7,533 nucleotides of DNA, taken from NCBI GenBank assembly GCA_007133875.1, contig SLLW01000192.1, positions 1 through 7,533 on the forward strand, given 5' to 3'. The position numbers and the translations under genes were made by a program. Position 1 is the stretch's first letter. Every line of letters begins with the position of its first letter. Source of the DNA: Balneolales bacterium. GTDB taxonomy: Bacteria; Bacteroidota; Rhodothermia; Balneolales; Natronogracilivirgulaceae. The notes under the pieces were generated by a model. It was not told the DNA's origin, made no database searches, and worked only from the letters and a program-made list of their open reading frames with translations. This document shows, one piece after another, positions 1 through 5,934 of this stretch.

Positions 1-326
1 AATAACGGCAACAAAAACGGAGCGACTGTTGGTATGATTCCCAAACGAAGTTCGCCTTCCACCTGGTCGGACATTTCACCCGCAAGATGTTTCAGATGCT
101 CTATTTCGTCAAGGATCCGGCGGGCCTGGGCAATAATGAGTTTCCCCGTTTCGGTTGGTATTACCGGTGAACGGCTTCGGTCAAAAACTTTGACACCGAC
201 CTCCTCTTCAAAGCGGTTGACCATCGTACTTAATGTCGGTTGGGTGACACTGCAGTGCTCAGCTGCCCGTGCGAAATGACGAAACCGGTCGATGGCAATG
301 ACATAGGTCAGTTGCTGCAAATTCAT
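1..326 (-). CDS. LysR-family transcriptional regulator, OxyR-like, N-terminal part (runs off the left edge)
   Basis: Reading the minus strand from the ATG at 324-326 gives 108 residues of a LysR-type regulator, and the frame stays open to the window edge. Residues 1-60 are the winged helix-turn-helix: MNLQQLTYVIAIDRFRHF, then ARAAEHCSVTQPTLS (helix-turn-helix, about 19-33), then the wing FEEEVGVKVFDR. A linker helix follows at about 60-90. The effector domain opens with GELRLGIIPTVAPFLLPL (91-108), which closely matches the OxyR subfamily, where this segment reads GxLxxGxIPTxxPYLLP. The redox cysteines that would prove OxyR function lie outside the window, so peroxide sensing is not shown. 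Cys25 in the HTH is not one of them. No clear Shine-Dalgarno precedes the ATG, but the family N-terminus fixes this start. The gene diverges from an MFS transporter, the usual arrangement for a LysR regulator and its target. Confidence 0.93.
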   Translation of the reverse strand, partial: MNLQQLTYVIAIDRFRHFARAAEHCSVTQPTLSTMVNRFEEEVGVKVFDRSRSPVIPTETGKLIIAQARRILDEIEHLKHLAGEMSDQVEGELRLGIIPTVAPFLLPL

Positions 327-581
327 GGGTTCTAAAAGTTAGTTATCTTATAATAATGGAATGACTGCTATCAGGCTCCGGTCAATACGAAAGGGTTCAA
401 TCCATGCATCCGGAGAATTTATATGTAACAGCACAAGATATTAATAGTATCAATATTCATATAGACGATATCACTTCTGCGGATCATTCGAAACTTTTTT
501 TTCTCACTGGAACAATTACTGTACTTTTTTTTCATCAATCGCCAGCAATACTTGTAATTCCGACGCGCTATAGCAAAAAAA
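327..581. promoter_or_regulatory. Divergent intergenic region between the LysR regulator and the MFS pump
   Basis: This 255-bp AT-rich spacer should hold the promoters of both flanking genes. Reading leftward, the segment at about 340-358 (TATTATAAGAT on the minus strand) could supply a -10 element for the regulator, but I see no convincing -35. Two identical tracts, ACTTTTTTTTC, occur at 493-503 and 523-533, exactly 30 bp apart, and an A7 tract at 575-581 precedes the pump start. Such spacing can bend DNA. A strong GGAG (412-415) is followed by ATG at 423 and immediately by TAA at 426, a start-stop pair. The open frame at 404-658 does not look like a protein and runs into the pump gene in another frame, so I do not call it. 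No LysR-box or OxyR-type operator can be assigned with confidence. Confidence 0.5.
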
Positions 582-1733
582 GTGATCATACTGCTTACCA
601 GCACCCTGACCGTCATGTCGGGTGCCACTATCGGGCCGGTACTCCCGTTGATGAGTGAGGTATTTGCCGATACCCCGAATGCTGAATTCCTGACACGTCT
701 TATCCTGACCATGCCGGCCCTTTTTATTGTTTTGTCATCCACTTTGTGTGGTTATCTCGTGGACAGGTATGGACGCAAGAACATTTTGGTGATGGGCACC
801 TTGCTGTACGGATTTGCAGGATCGGCAGGGTTATGGGTGGATACCCTTACCGCCATCCTCATCAGCCGCGCCCTGCTCGGAATCTCTGTTGCTGCCGTAA
901 TGACCGTCTGCATCACCCTCATTGGTGACTACTACCGCGGTAGCGAAAGGCAGCATTTTATGGGCCTTCAAAGCGCCTTCATGGCGTTCGGAGGTGTCGT
1001 CTTCATCACTTTCGGCGGCATACTGGCCGATATCAGCTGGCGGGCTCCTTTCATCATATATACCGCTGCATTCTTCCTGTTACCGTCCATTATGATCACG
1101 ATCAACGAACCCGAACGTGCCGGTAATTCTGATGGCAGCCAGAACAACGTTTTGCCCCCTTCAGCACCGCTGTCGATCATTTTCCTGATCATTGCCGCCG
1201 CTTTTACCGGGATGGCCATATTCTACATGATACCGGTCCACATACCGTTTCTGCTCAACAGTTTCGGGGATATAAGCAACACACAAATCGGGTTGGCGCT
1301 CTCCTCTTTTGTTCTGATGGGGGCTGTCGTTTCACTCAATTACCAGAAAATCTTAAAACGGGTAACATATCCCACGATCTATCTGATATGTTTTTTTTTG
1401 CTTGGTGCCGGGTATATACTTATCTCCTTTTCCGACAGTTATTACCAGATTTTTTCCGGTATGATTCTCGGTGGTATCGGATCGGGGCTGCTGATGCCTA
1501 ACAGCAACGTCTGGCTGCTGTCGGAAGCTCCGGAACATCTCCGGGGACGGCTCTCCGGCACGCTCACATCGGCCATCTTCCTTGGCCAATTCCTCTCTCC
1601 TGTTATGACCCACCCTCTGGTTGACAATTATTCGGTTACGACGGCATTTCTCATTATCGGGATCTCGGTAGCCGGAATATCACTGATACTGGCCACAGGC
1701 AGGATTTTCTTTCAGCGAAGTCTCCATTCGTAA
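582..1733 (+). CDS. Major facilitator superfamily (MFS) transporter, probable drug/metabolite exporter
   Basis: A 383-residue integral membrane protein with the size and hydrophobic pattern of a 12-TM MFS carrier. TM1 is near residues 2-24. The signature loop between TM2 and TM3, GYLVDRYGRK (57-66), is the classic MFS motif A. A charged central loop (about 174-194) separates two six-helix halves. A later loop, SEAPEHLRGRLSG (314-326), resembles the family's C-half motif. MFS carriers with this first half are usually proton-coupled exporters, but the substrate cannot be read from sequence. The start is uncertain: GTG at 582 is the first start codon after the in-frame TAA at 555-557, it has no Shine-Dalgarno and it leaves almost no residues before TM1. 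The next ATG (615) would cut into TM1. It diverges from the LysR-type regulator, which may control it. Its 3' end overlaps the convergent gene by about 22 bp. Confidence 0.88.
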   Translation: MIILLTSTLTVMSGATIGPVLPLMSEVFADTPNAEFLTRLILTMPALFIVLSSTLCGYLVDRYGRKNILVMGTLLYGFAGSAGLWVDTLTAILISRALLGISVAAVMTVCITLIGDYYRGSERQHFMGLQSAFMAFGGVVFITFGGILADISWRAPFIIYTAAFFLLPSIMITINEPERAGNSDGSQNNVLPPSAPLSIIFLIIAAAFTGMAIFYMIPVHIPFLLNSFGDISNTQIGLALSSFVLMGAVVSLNYQKILKRVTYPTIYLICFFLLGAGYILISFSDSYYQIFSGMILGGIGSGLLMPNSNVWLLSEAPEHLRGRLSGTLTSAIFLGQFLSPVMTHPLVDNYSVTTAFLIIGISVAGISLILATGRIFFQRSLHS

Positions 1734-2344
1734 CGATCGCTTCTGTTTTTTTCCGGCCGGAATCCCGCCTTTTTTAAATAATCACGGTGCGCTTCGGTCC
1801 CACCTGTTGCAACCAATCTGGTGACTCCCAGCCCTCGGAAGTAGTCTTGCCGATCTTCAAACAGGTATTTGCCGATTTTAAAATCGCGGTAATTGGGGAT
1901 CACATAATCAAGCACCACTTTGTGTTCACCGGTCGCATCGGGGCGGGCAATCAGCAGGCCGGCCGGTACCATATTGCGCAGGACAAAAACGGCAATATCA
2001 TCCGGTTCCGGTTTCCAGGAAAAACCGGGCTGATAATTTCGGATATCCTCCTCGTAAAAGGAGATGAATTCCTGCAGATACTCGCTATTGCCGCTTACCC
2101 GGAGCAGTTTAAAAAACTCTTTATCACCCAAAATTTTACTCAGATAATAGATGTTGATCAAAACAATGAACCCGTTCATAGCAGCAACCGGAACGGCTCC
2201 GATCAGGATCCCGTAGAGGCAGAATGCGGCTGCGCCAATCAGGTTGATGACCCTCAGTTTGATGATGGCGCTCATCATCAGTGACACGGCGATCAGGACC
2301 GAGGCCACATATCCAATAATTTCGTAAATCAGATGGGTATCCAT
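1712..2344 (-). CDS. YgjV-like inner-membrane protein with a C-terminal GNAT-like acetyltransferase domain
   Basis: A 210-residue protein in two parts. Residues 5-70 form three hydrophobic helices (about 6-27, 30-50, 52-70) with the family pattern IIGYVASVLIAVSLMMS, LRVINLIGAAAF and NGFIVLINIYYL, as in YgjV-type inner-membrane proteins. Residues 71-210 are soluble and resemble a GNAT acyltransferase: the strand HKVVLDYVIPNYR, an acyl-CoA-loop-like segment RDFKIGKYLF (153-162), then GVTRLVATGG and a final AHRDYLKKAGFRPE, typical of the last GNAT strands. Similar two-part proteins occur in Bacteroidota-like bacteria. Function is unknown; enzymatic activity is not shown and the acyl-CoA loop is only loosely canonical. 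The start at ATG 2342-2344 keeps TM1 whole, yet it has no Shine-Dalgarno because a hairpin T-run lies directly before it. The stop lies inside the end of the convergent MFS gene. Confidence 0.82.
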   Translation of the reverse strand: MDTHLIYEIIGYVASVLIAVSLMMSAIIKLRVINLIGAAAFCLYGILIGAVPVAAMNGFIVLINIYYLSKILGDKEFFKLLRVSGNSEYLQEFISFYEEDIRNYQPGFSWKPEPDDIAVFVLRNMVPAGLLIARPDATGEHKVVLDYVIPNYRDFKIGKYLFEDRQDYFRGLGVTRLVATGGTEAHRDYLKKAGFRPEKNRSDRYEWRLR

Positions 2345-2404
2345 AAAAAAAGCCGGTATCCAATTCCCTGTTACAATGTATCAGGGATGATACCGGCATT
2401 TTTT
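2345..2404 (-). terminator. Long hairpin with flanking A/T runs: probable intrinsic terminator of the YtxH gene, bidirectional in form
   Basis: The outer stem GCCGGTATC (2352-2360) pairs perfectly with GATACCGGC (2389-2397). It is flanked by A7 (2345-2351) on the left and T6 (2399-2404) on the right, so either strand ends its stem with a T-run. An inner stem CCCTG (2366-2370) pairs with CAGGG (2382-2386), and TAC/GTA around an AAT loop closes the top. Read on the minus strand, the direction of transcription here, it lies 33 nt after the YtxH stop codon and ends in seven T. This is the expected form of a Rho-independent terminator. The oddity is that these T residues directly touch the ATG of the next gene. 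Confidence 0.8.
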
Positions 2405-2437
2405 ATGAATTAAAAGCGGCTACCTGCGCTCCGGCCG

Positions 2438-2716
2438 TTACTTCAGTGTTTTCTTTACTTCGTTTCTCAGTTCATCGGCTTTGGATTTGCCTTTTGAGAT
2501 GAGATCTTCGGTATCGTGCAGAGCCTCTTCGTAACGTTTCTGCATATTTTTTACAAAATCATCAAATTCCGATTTAACAACATCAGCATATTCATCACCT
2601 TTTTTCGAAATCTGTTTTCGGGTCTTTTCACCTTTATCAGGTGCAAACAAAACACCAAGAAGTGCTCCGATAAAGGATCCGATAACAACACTGGTCAACA
2701 TATTCAATTTACTCAT
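2438..2716 (-). CDS. YtxH domain-containing small membrane-anchored protein
   Basis: A 92-residue protein with a single N-terminal glycine-rich membrane helix (about residues 6-25, VVIGSFIGALLGVLFAP). The YtxH hallmark follows, FAPDKGEKTRKQI (24-36), and then a lysine- and glutamate-rich amphipathic helical tail (about 40-92) likely to form a coiled coil. YtxH-type proteins are small envelope or general-stress proteins found widely in Firmicutes and Bacteroidota; their molecular role is not established. The start at 2714-2716 is supported by GAGGG on the minus strand (2720-2724), close to but at workable spacing from the ATG. A long hairpin terminator follows 33 nt after the stop, so it is probably a monocistronic unit. 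The 159-bp space behind it (2717-2875), up to the end of fabF, contains no recognisable gene; its own promoter should be there, but I cannot assign the elements. Confidence 0.9.
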   Translation of the reverse strand: MSKLNMLTSVVIGSFIGALLGVLFAPDKGEKTRKQISKKGDEYADVVKSEFDDFVKNMQKRYEEALHDTEDLISKGKSKADELRNEVKKTLK

Positions 2717-2875
2717 ATTCCCTCACGATTTTTTGTTCATAGTTATTAATTCAACACGATGTAATTTCAATCTGTTCCAATGCCTTGATTTCATACGAAA
2801 TTAGCCGGCAAGCGTCCGTTGATGCCTACATAACGTTGCACAGCCTGCAAATATGCGAATCGGTTTTTCTGTGGG

Positions 2876-4120
2876 TTACATCCTGGCAAAAACAGCAATG
2901 CCGTTATGGCCGCCAAAGCCGAAAGTATTGCTCATCACCGCATCGATCTTCCTCTCAATGCTTTCACCGACTACAATATTGATATGAGACGGAATAGCCG
3001 GATCGATCTCTTCGGTGTTAATGGTAGGGGGAATGATATTGTCGCGCATAGCCATGATGCTGATAATCGACTCAATAGCTCCGGCAGCACCCATGAGGTG
3101 ACCGGTCATCGATTTGGTTCCGCTGATCCAGAGATCATTTTTTTGGCCGCCGACCATTGCATTGATCGCTTTGATTTCACTGATATCACCTACCGGGGTG
3201 GATGTGGCATGGGGATTCAGGTAATCTATATCCTCAATGGTCATTTCCGCTTCGTCGAGTGCGCGTTTCATTGCTTCGATCGCCCCGATTCCCTCCGGAT
3301 GGGTGGCGGAGAGATGGTAGGCATCGGCGGTCATGGCTGCCCCCTTAACCTCACAATAGATGGTAGCGCCACGAGCCACGGCATGGTCGTAATCTTCCAG
3401 GACCAGGGCACCGGCTCCTTCACCCATCACAAAACCATCACGCCCGGTATCAAAAGGCCGCGATGCATGTTTCGGATCATCGTTTCTCGGCGACATCGCC
3501 TTCATGGCCGAAAAACCGCCGATGGAACCCTCGGTGATCGGTGATTCGGATCCCCCCGTCACAATCACTTTCGCTTTACCCCACTTGATATAGTTGAAGG
3601 CATCCATGATAGCGGTATTGGATGTGGCACAAGCGGAAACTGTGGTATAATTGACACCCATGTACCCGTGACGCATGGAAATCATGCCCGATGCCATATT
3701 GGCAATGAGTTTGGGGACAAAAAACGGGCTGAACCGGGGGGTACCGTCGCCCTGGTAGTAGGCTTTCATCTGCTCTTCAAAAGTCACCATGCCTCCCTGG
3801 CCGGTCCCCCAGATGACACCAACATCAAACGGTGACATGGAATCGAACGCAAAGCCGGAATCTTTGATCGCCTGATCCGATGCGATCAAGGCATACTGGG
3901 TAAACATATCCGATCGCTTGATATCGGATCGTTCGAGATGATCCGCCGGATTGAAATCCTTCAGCTCGCAGGCAAAGCGAGTACGAAATTTTTCGGCATT
4001 GAACTTGGTAATGGGACCTGCACCGCTATCCCCGTTTACAATTCGCTCCCAAAATGACGGGAGATCGTTTCCATTGGGGGCAAGTACACCCAGACCGGTT
4101 ACTACAACTCTTTTAGACAT
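2876..4120 (-). CDS. fabF: Beta-ketoacyl-[acyl-carrier-protein] synthase II (KAS II)
   Basis: This 414-residue cytosolic thiolase-fold enzyme condenses malonyl-ACP with acyl-ACP, releasing CO2, to extend fatty acids in the type II pathway. The full KAS II set is present: N-terminal KRVVVTGLGVLAPNG; active-site Cys164 in VSACATSN; His304 in NPHATSTPVGD; Lys336 and His341 in GTKSMTGHLMGAAGAIE; and the gatekeeper region NTFGFGGHNG (398-407). Numbering is one residue from E. coli FabF (C163, H303, H340), and the length is normal. The frame is open 27 codons further upstream to 4201, but I choose ATG 4118-4120 because the family begins there and GGAG lies just before it; the extra hydrophobic leader is not a family feature. 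It stands alone, without acpP, fabD or fabG beside it. The plainer GFGGTN of Proteobacteria is GFGGHN here, a form I associate with Bacteroidota relatives. Confidence 0.97.
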   Translation of the reverse strand: MSKRVVVTGLGVLAPNGNDLPSFWERIVNGDSGAGPITKFNAEKFRTRFACELKDFNPADHLERSDIKRSDMFTQYALIASDQAIKDSGFAFDSMSPFDVGVIWGTGQGGMVTFEEQMKAYYQGDGTPRFSPFFVPKLIANMASGMISMRHGYMGVNYTTVSACATSNTAIMDAFNYIKWGKAKVIVTGGSESPITEGSIGGFSAMKAMSPRNDDPKHASRPFDTGRDGFVMGEGAGALVLEDYDHAVARGATIYCEVKGAAMTADAYHLSATHPEGIGAIEAMKRALDEAEMTIEDIDYLNPHATSTPVGDISEIKAINAMVGGQKNDLWISGTKSMTGHLMGAAGAIESIISIMAMRDNIIPPTINTEEIDPAIPSHINIVVGESIERKIDAVMSNTFGFGGHNGIAVFARM

Positions 4121-4124
4121 GAAA

Positions 4125-4128
4125 CTCC
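4125..4128 (-). promoter_or_regulatory. Ribosome binding site of fabF (decides the start)
   Basis: On the minus strand GGAG is followed by TTTC and then the ATG at 4120, a 4-nt spacing. It supports the 414-residue form of FabF over the 27-codon longer reading. Confidence 0.75.
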
Positions 4129-4395
4129 AAATATATGGCGGTTGAATACTATTCTTTAAAAAAATGAACGTGCTGAAAATAAGCAAAAACAATGCGATCA
4201 CCTACTTTTTTCAGTTTTCCGGCCGTACCTGAATCGAAAAAGTATTGCAGTGGGAATGATTTACTTACTCAGTCATGTTTTTGGTATATGCTGGCATCTT
4301 CCAGTTACGAATAAAACGAAAGATGTTGGTTTTATTGCCCTTGCATATGGATTTAAAGAACGGGCATTTGCCCGGATTAACCTTTCATCACAGGC
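4129..4395. promoter_or_regulatory. Divergent intergenic region between fabF and msrB
   Basis: About 280 bp separate the two divergent starts, and promoters for both should lie here. I found no pair of -35/-10 hexamers with good spacing on either strand. A TATATTTG sequence on the minus strand matches the Bacteroidota -7 consensus TAnnTTTG, but it overlaps the fabF ribosome binding site, so it cannot serve as its promoter. The leftmost part (to 4201) is open in the fabF frame but lacks family similarity. The only clear structure is the palindrome at 4361-4374. Confidence 0.45.
4361..4374. repeat. Perfect 14-bp inverted repeat upstream of msrB
   Basis: CGGGCA (4361-4366) and TGCCCG (4369-4374) flank a TT centre, giving a perfect palindrome that ends about 30 nt before the msrB start. 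In RNA it would form a 5- or 6-bp GC-rich stem with a tiny loop. There is no T-run behind it, so it is not a terminator. It could be a dimeric-regulator operator or a 5'-UTR stem; chance is also possible. Confidence 0.4.
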
Positions 4396-4399
4396 AGGA
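4396..4399 (+). promoter_or_regulatory. Ribosome binding site of msrB (supports a GTG start)
   Basis: AGGA lies 5 nt before the GTG at 4405. With the in-frame stop at 4378-4380 it makes GTG the only well-supported start. Confidence 0.7.
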
Positions 4400-4404
4400 A
4401 TAAC

Positions 4405-4947
4405 GTGAGTGTAGATATCAAAAAAACAGTGCCCGAAGCGATACGGAATCGAATAATTCCTTCATGGTTTGATATGAGCCTCTTTCCTGATCCGGCGGAA
4501 AAGGTAAACATTAGCAGTGAAGAGTGGAAGAAGCGGTTATCCGGGGATGAATACCGGATACTTCGCACTGAAGGGACCGAAATGCCGCATACAAATGAGT
4601 ATCACAACACCGATACTGAGGGCATATACATCTGCCGGGGATGTTCCAATCCGTTATTCTCATCAGAGACGAAATTCACGTCCCGTTCCGGCTGGCCCAG
4701 CTTTTTTGCCCCCATCTCGCTGGATCACATCGGGATCAGCACGGATACCGCTATGCTAATGGAACGCACGGAAGTGCATTGCGGGCGTTGTGGTGGCCAT
4801 CTTGGCCATGTATTTGACGACGGACCCGAACCAACCGGTTTGCGGTACTGCCTGAATTCGCCGGCTCTTCGCCTGATCGACCGGAAGGACCATGAAAAAA
4901 TTGCGGCCGGACAGGAAGATCAGCTGGATTACCCGTTGCACCGCTGA
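4405..4947 (+). CDS. msrB: Peptide-methionine (R)-S-oxide reductase MsrB
   Basis: This 180-residue enzyme reduces the R-epimer of methionine sulfoxide in proteins, using thioredoxin as the usual reductant. The MsrB core starts near residue 45: YRILRTEGTEMP, GIYICRGCSNPLF, SGWPSF, RTEVHCGRCGGHLGHVFDDGPEPTGLRYCLNS. Two CxxC pairs (Cys77/Cys80 and Cys126/Cys129) form the structural zinc site. Cys149 in RYCLNS is the catalytic cysteine. The position that carries the resolving cysteine in many family members (GCGWPSF) is Ser95 here (RSGWPSF), as in a sizeable share of MsrBs, so recycling probably goes through direct attack by thioredoxin or another reductant. The N-terminal 45 residues exceed the usual core; I see no signal peptide, so it should be cytosolic. 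The start is GTG with AGGA before it. It is transcribed alone and converges on the next gene with 26 bp between the stops. Confidence 0.96.
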   Translation: MSVDIKKTVPEAIRNRIIPSWFDMSLFPDPAEKVNISSEEWKKRLSGDEYRILRTEGTEMPHTNEYHNTDTEGIYICRGCSNPLFSSETKFTSRSGWPSFFAPISLDHIGISTDTAMLMERTEVHCGRCGGHLGHVFDDGPEPTGLRYCLNSPALRLIDRKDHEKIAAGQEDQLDYPLHR

Positions 4948-4973
4948 TCCGTATTTCACTCCGGAAACGTCCG

Positions 4974-5615
4974 TTATTGGCATGCTTTTTTTACGGCATG
5001 CTCAATCGGGATATCACCGGTAATCACATCCCATTGATGGCCGATGGATTCCGGCTCTTCAAGGACTTCCGCAACCACGGATGCAACATCGCATCTGGGA
5101 ATTTCCCCCTGTTCAAGTTCCTTTGCCAATGTCACCCGGCCTCTTGGCATATCGTCCGTCAATTTACCCGGACGAATAATGGTATAATCCAGTCCGCTTT
5201 CACGCAACGCTTTATCGGCTTCAGCCTTGGCTTTCTGATATACCTGAAACACTTCGTTGCCACGCGGCTCTTCTACGTTCATGGCACTGATCATGACATA
5301 GCGTGTAATACCATTTTTGTGCGCCGCATCAATTAATTTCAGAGCTCCGTCCCGGTCGACGGTCCACTTGCGTTCTGCTCCACTTCCGGGTCCGGCTCCG
5401 GCCGCAAAAACAACAGCATCTGCATTTCCTACAGCACCGGAGAGATCATCTTCCCTTTCAATATCACAAATCACCGGTTTGGCACCGGCTCTGTTGACTT
5501 CATCCGCATGCTTCTCATTGCGAATGATCCCGTACACATCGTGCCCGTTGCTCCGTAATACCGGGTGAAGAAGCATGGCAATCTGTCCGTGAGCCCCAAC
5601 AACTGAAATCTTCAT
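4974..5615 (-). CDS. NAD(P)-binding atypical short-chain dehydrogenase (NmrA/YhfK-type SDR)
   Basis: A 213-residue single-domain Rossmann protein. The N-terminus MKISVVGAHGQIAMLL carries the dinucleotide-binding turn GAHGQIA (7-13), with Ala in place of the last Gly of GxxGxxG. Arg32 just after the second strand (GIIRNEKHADEV) suggests preference for NADP(H). DIEREDDL (51-58) and AVVFAAGAG (67-75) match the family's third and fourth strands. Ser110 with Tyr126 and Lys130 (YQKAK) would form the SDR catalytic set, and YTIIRPGKLTDD (144-155) is the usual C-terminal landmark. Proteins of this type are annotated as NAD-dependent epimerases or oxidoreductases with unknown substrates; some are redox sensors rather than enzymes. 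ATG 5613-5615 fits the family start; an ATG five codons upstream (5628-5630) is possible and neither has a strong Shine-Dalgarno. It converges with msrB, but a shared function is not implied. Confidence 0.87.
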   Translation of the reverse strand: MKISVVGAHGQIAMLLHPVLRSNGHDVYGIIRNEKHADEVNRAGAKPVICDIEREDDLSGAVGNADAVVFAAGAGPGSGAERKWTVDRDGALKLIDAAHKNGITRYVMISAMNVEEPRGNEVFQVYQKAKAEADKALRESGLDYTIIRPGKLTDDMPRGRVTLAKELEQGEIPRCDVASVVAEVLEEPESIGHQWDVITGDIPIEHAVKKACQ

Positions 5616-5934
5616 AACCGCTTTTCTCATCTTCTGATGTAATTGATTAAAACTATCATCTATATAAACAACAGACGATTTTAATCATTCCAGCGTAAAA
5701 AAAAAGTTATACGATTCGCCGGTACCCTCCAAAACAACTCCTGATGAAAGTACGTGCAGGATAAACGCCTGTGACAATTGTTCTCCGAGGTTTGCAAACT
5801 CCGGCCAGGCCAAAAAGTGCGTACAGGATTAATACTCTGGTACAATGCACTCTTGCAGACCATACACCTGTTGAATAATGATCCTGCAGGATGTACGTAT
5901 TGTTGGAGCAGCCGTTTTTTACCATTCCGGAAGA
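5616..5934. other. Gene-poor gap between the SDR gene and gltD, with imperfect repeats
   Basis: This 319-bp stretch has no ORF I can recognise. Two overlapping minus-strand frames of 60 and 72 codons (5681-5863, 5707-5925) lack family features and a ribosome binding site, and are probably chance. What can be seen: an A9-type run near 5697-5705; a pair of diverged direct repeats (5736-5762 and 5796-5829); a near-palindrome CCGAGGTTTGCAAACTCCGG at 5785-5804; and a perfect palindrome ATCCTGCAGGAT at 5881-5892. It must contain the promoter of the SDR gene and the 3' end of the glt operon. I see no clear T-run terminator for gltD. Confidence 0.5.
5736..5829. repeat. Imperfect direct repeat pair upstream of the SDR gene
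   Basis: Copy 1 (5736-5762) and copy 2 (5796-5829) share AACTCC at their left ends and AAAGTRCGTRCAGGAT at their right ends, where R marks an A/G difference. Copy 2 has a few more bases in the middle. The right halves start at 5747 and 5814, 67 bp apart. A third, weaker match ending in GCAGGAT ends at 5892, 63 bp after the second. This could be the remnant of a tandem duplication or a structured non-coding element. The similarity is modest. Confidence 0.35.

Noticed and set aside
404..658. 84-codon plus-strand frame in the regulator/pump spacer
   Set aside because: Composition is not protein-like, it overlaps the start of the MFS gene in another frame, and no ribosome binding site precedes its ATG.
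4121..4201. 27-codon hydrophobic N-terminal extension of FabF as a membrane anchor
   Set aside because: GGAG directly precedes the inner ATG, family members begin at MSKRVVVTG, and the extra stretch is translated AT-rich spacer.
5736..5892. Integron attC-like sites in the repeat-bearing gap
   Set aside because: A GTTRRRY-like heptamer is present (GTTGAAT, 5870-5876), but I find no paired RYYYAAC, no cassette structure and no integrase.
5707..5925. 72-codon minus-strand frame before the SDR gene
   Set aside because: No recognisable family, no ribosome site, overlapping alternative frames, and its coding-like look comes from the repeats.
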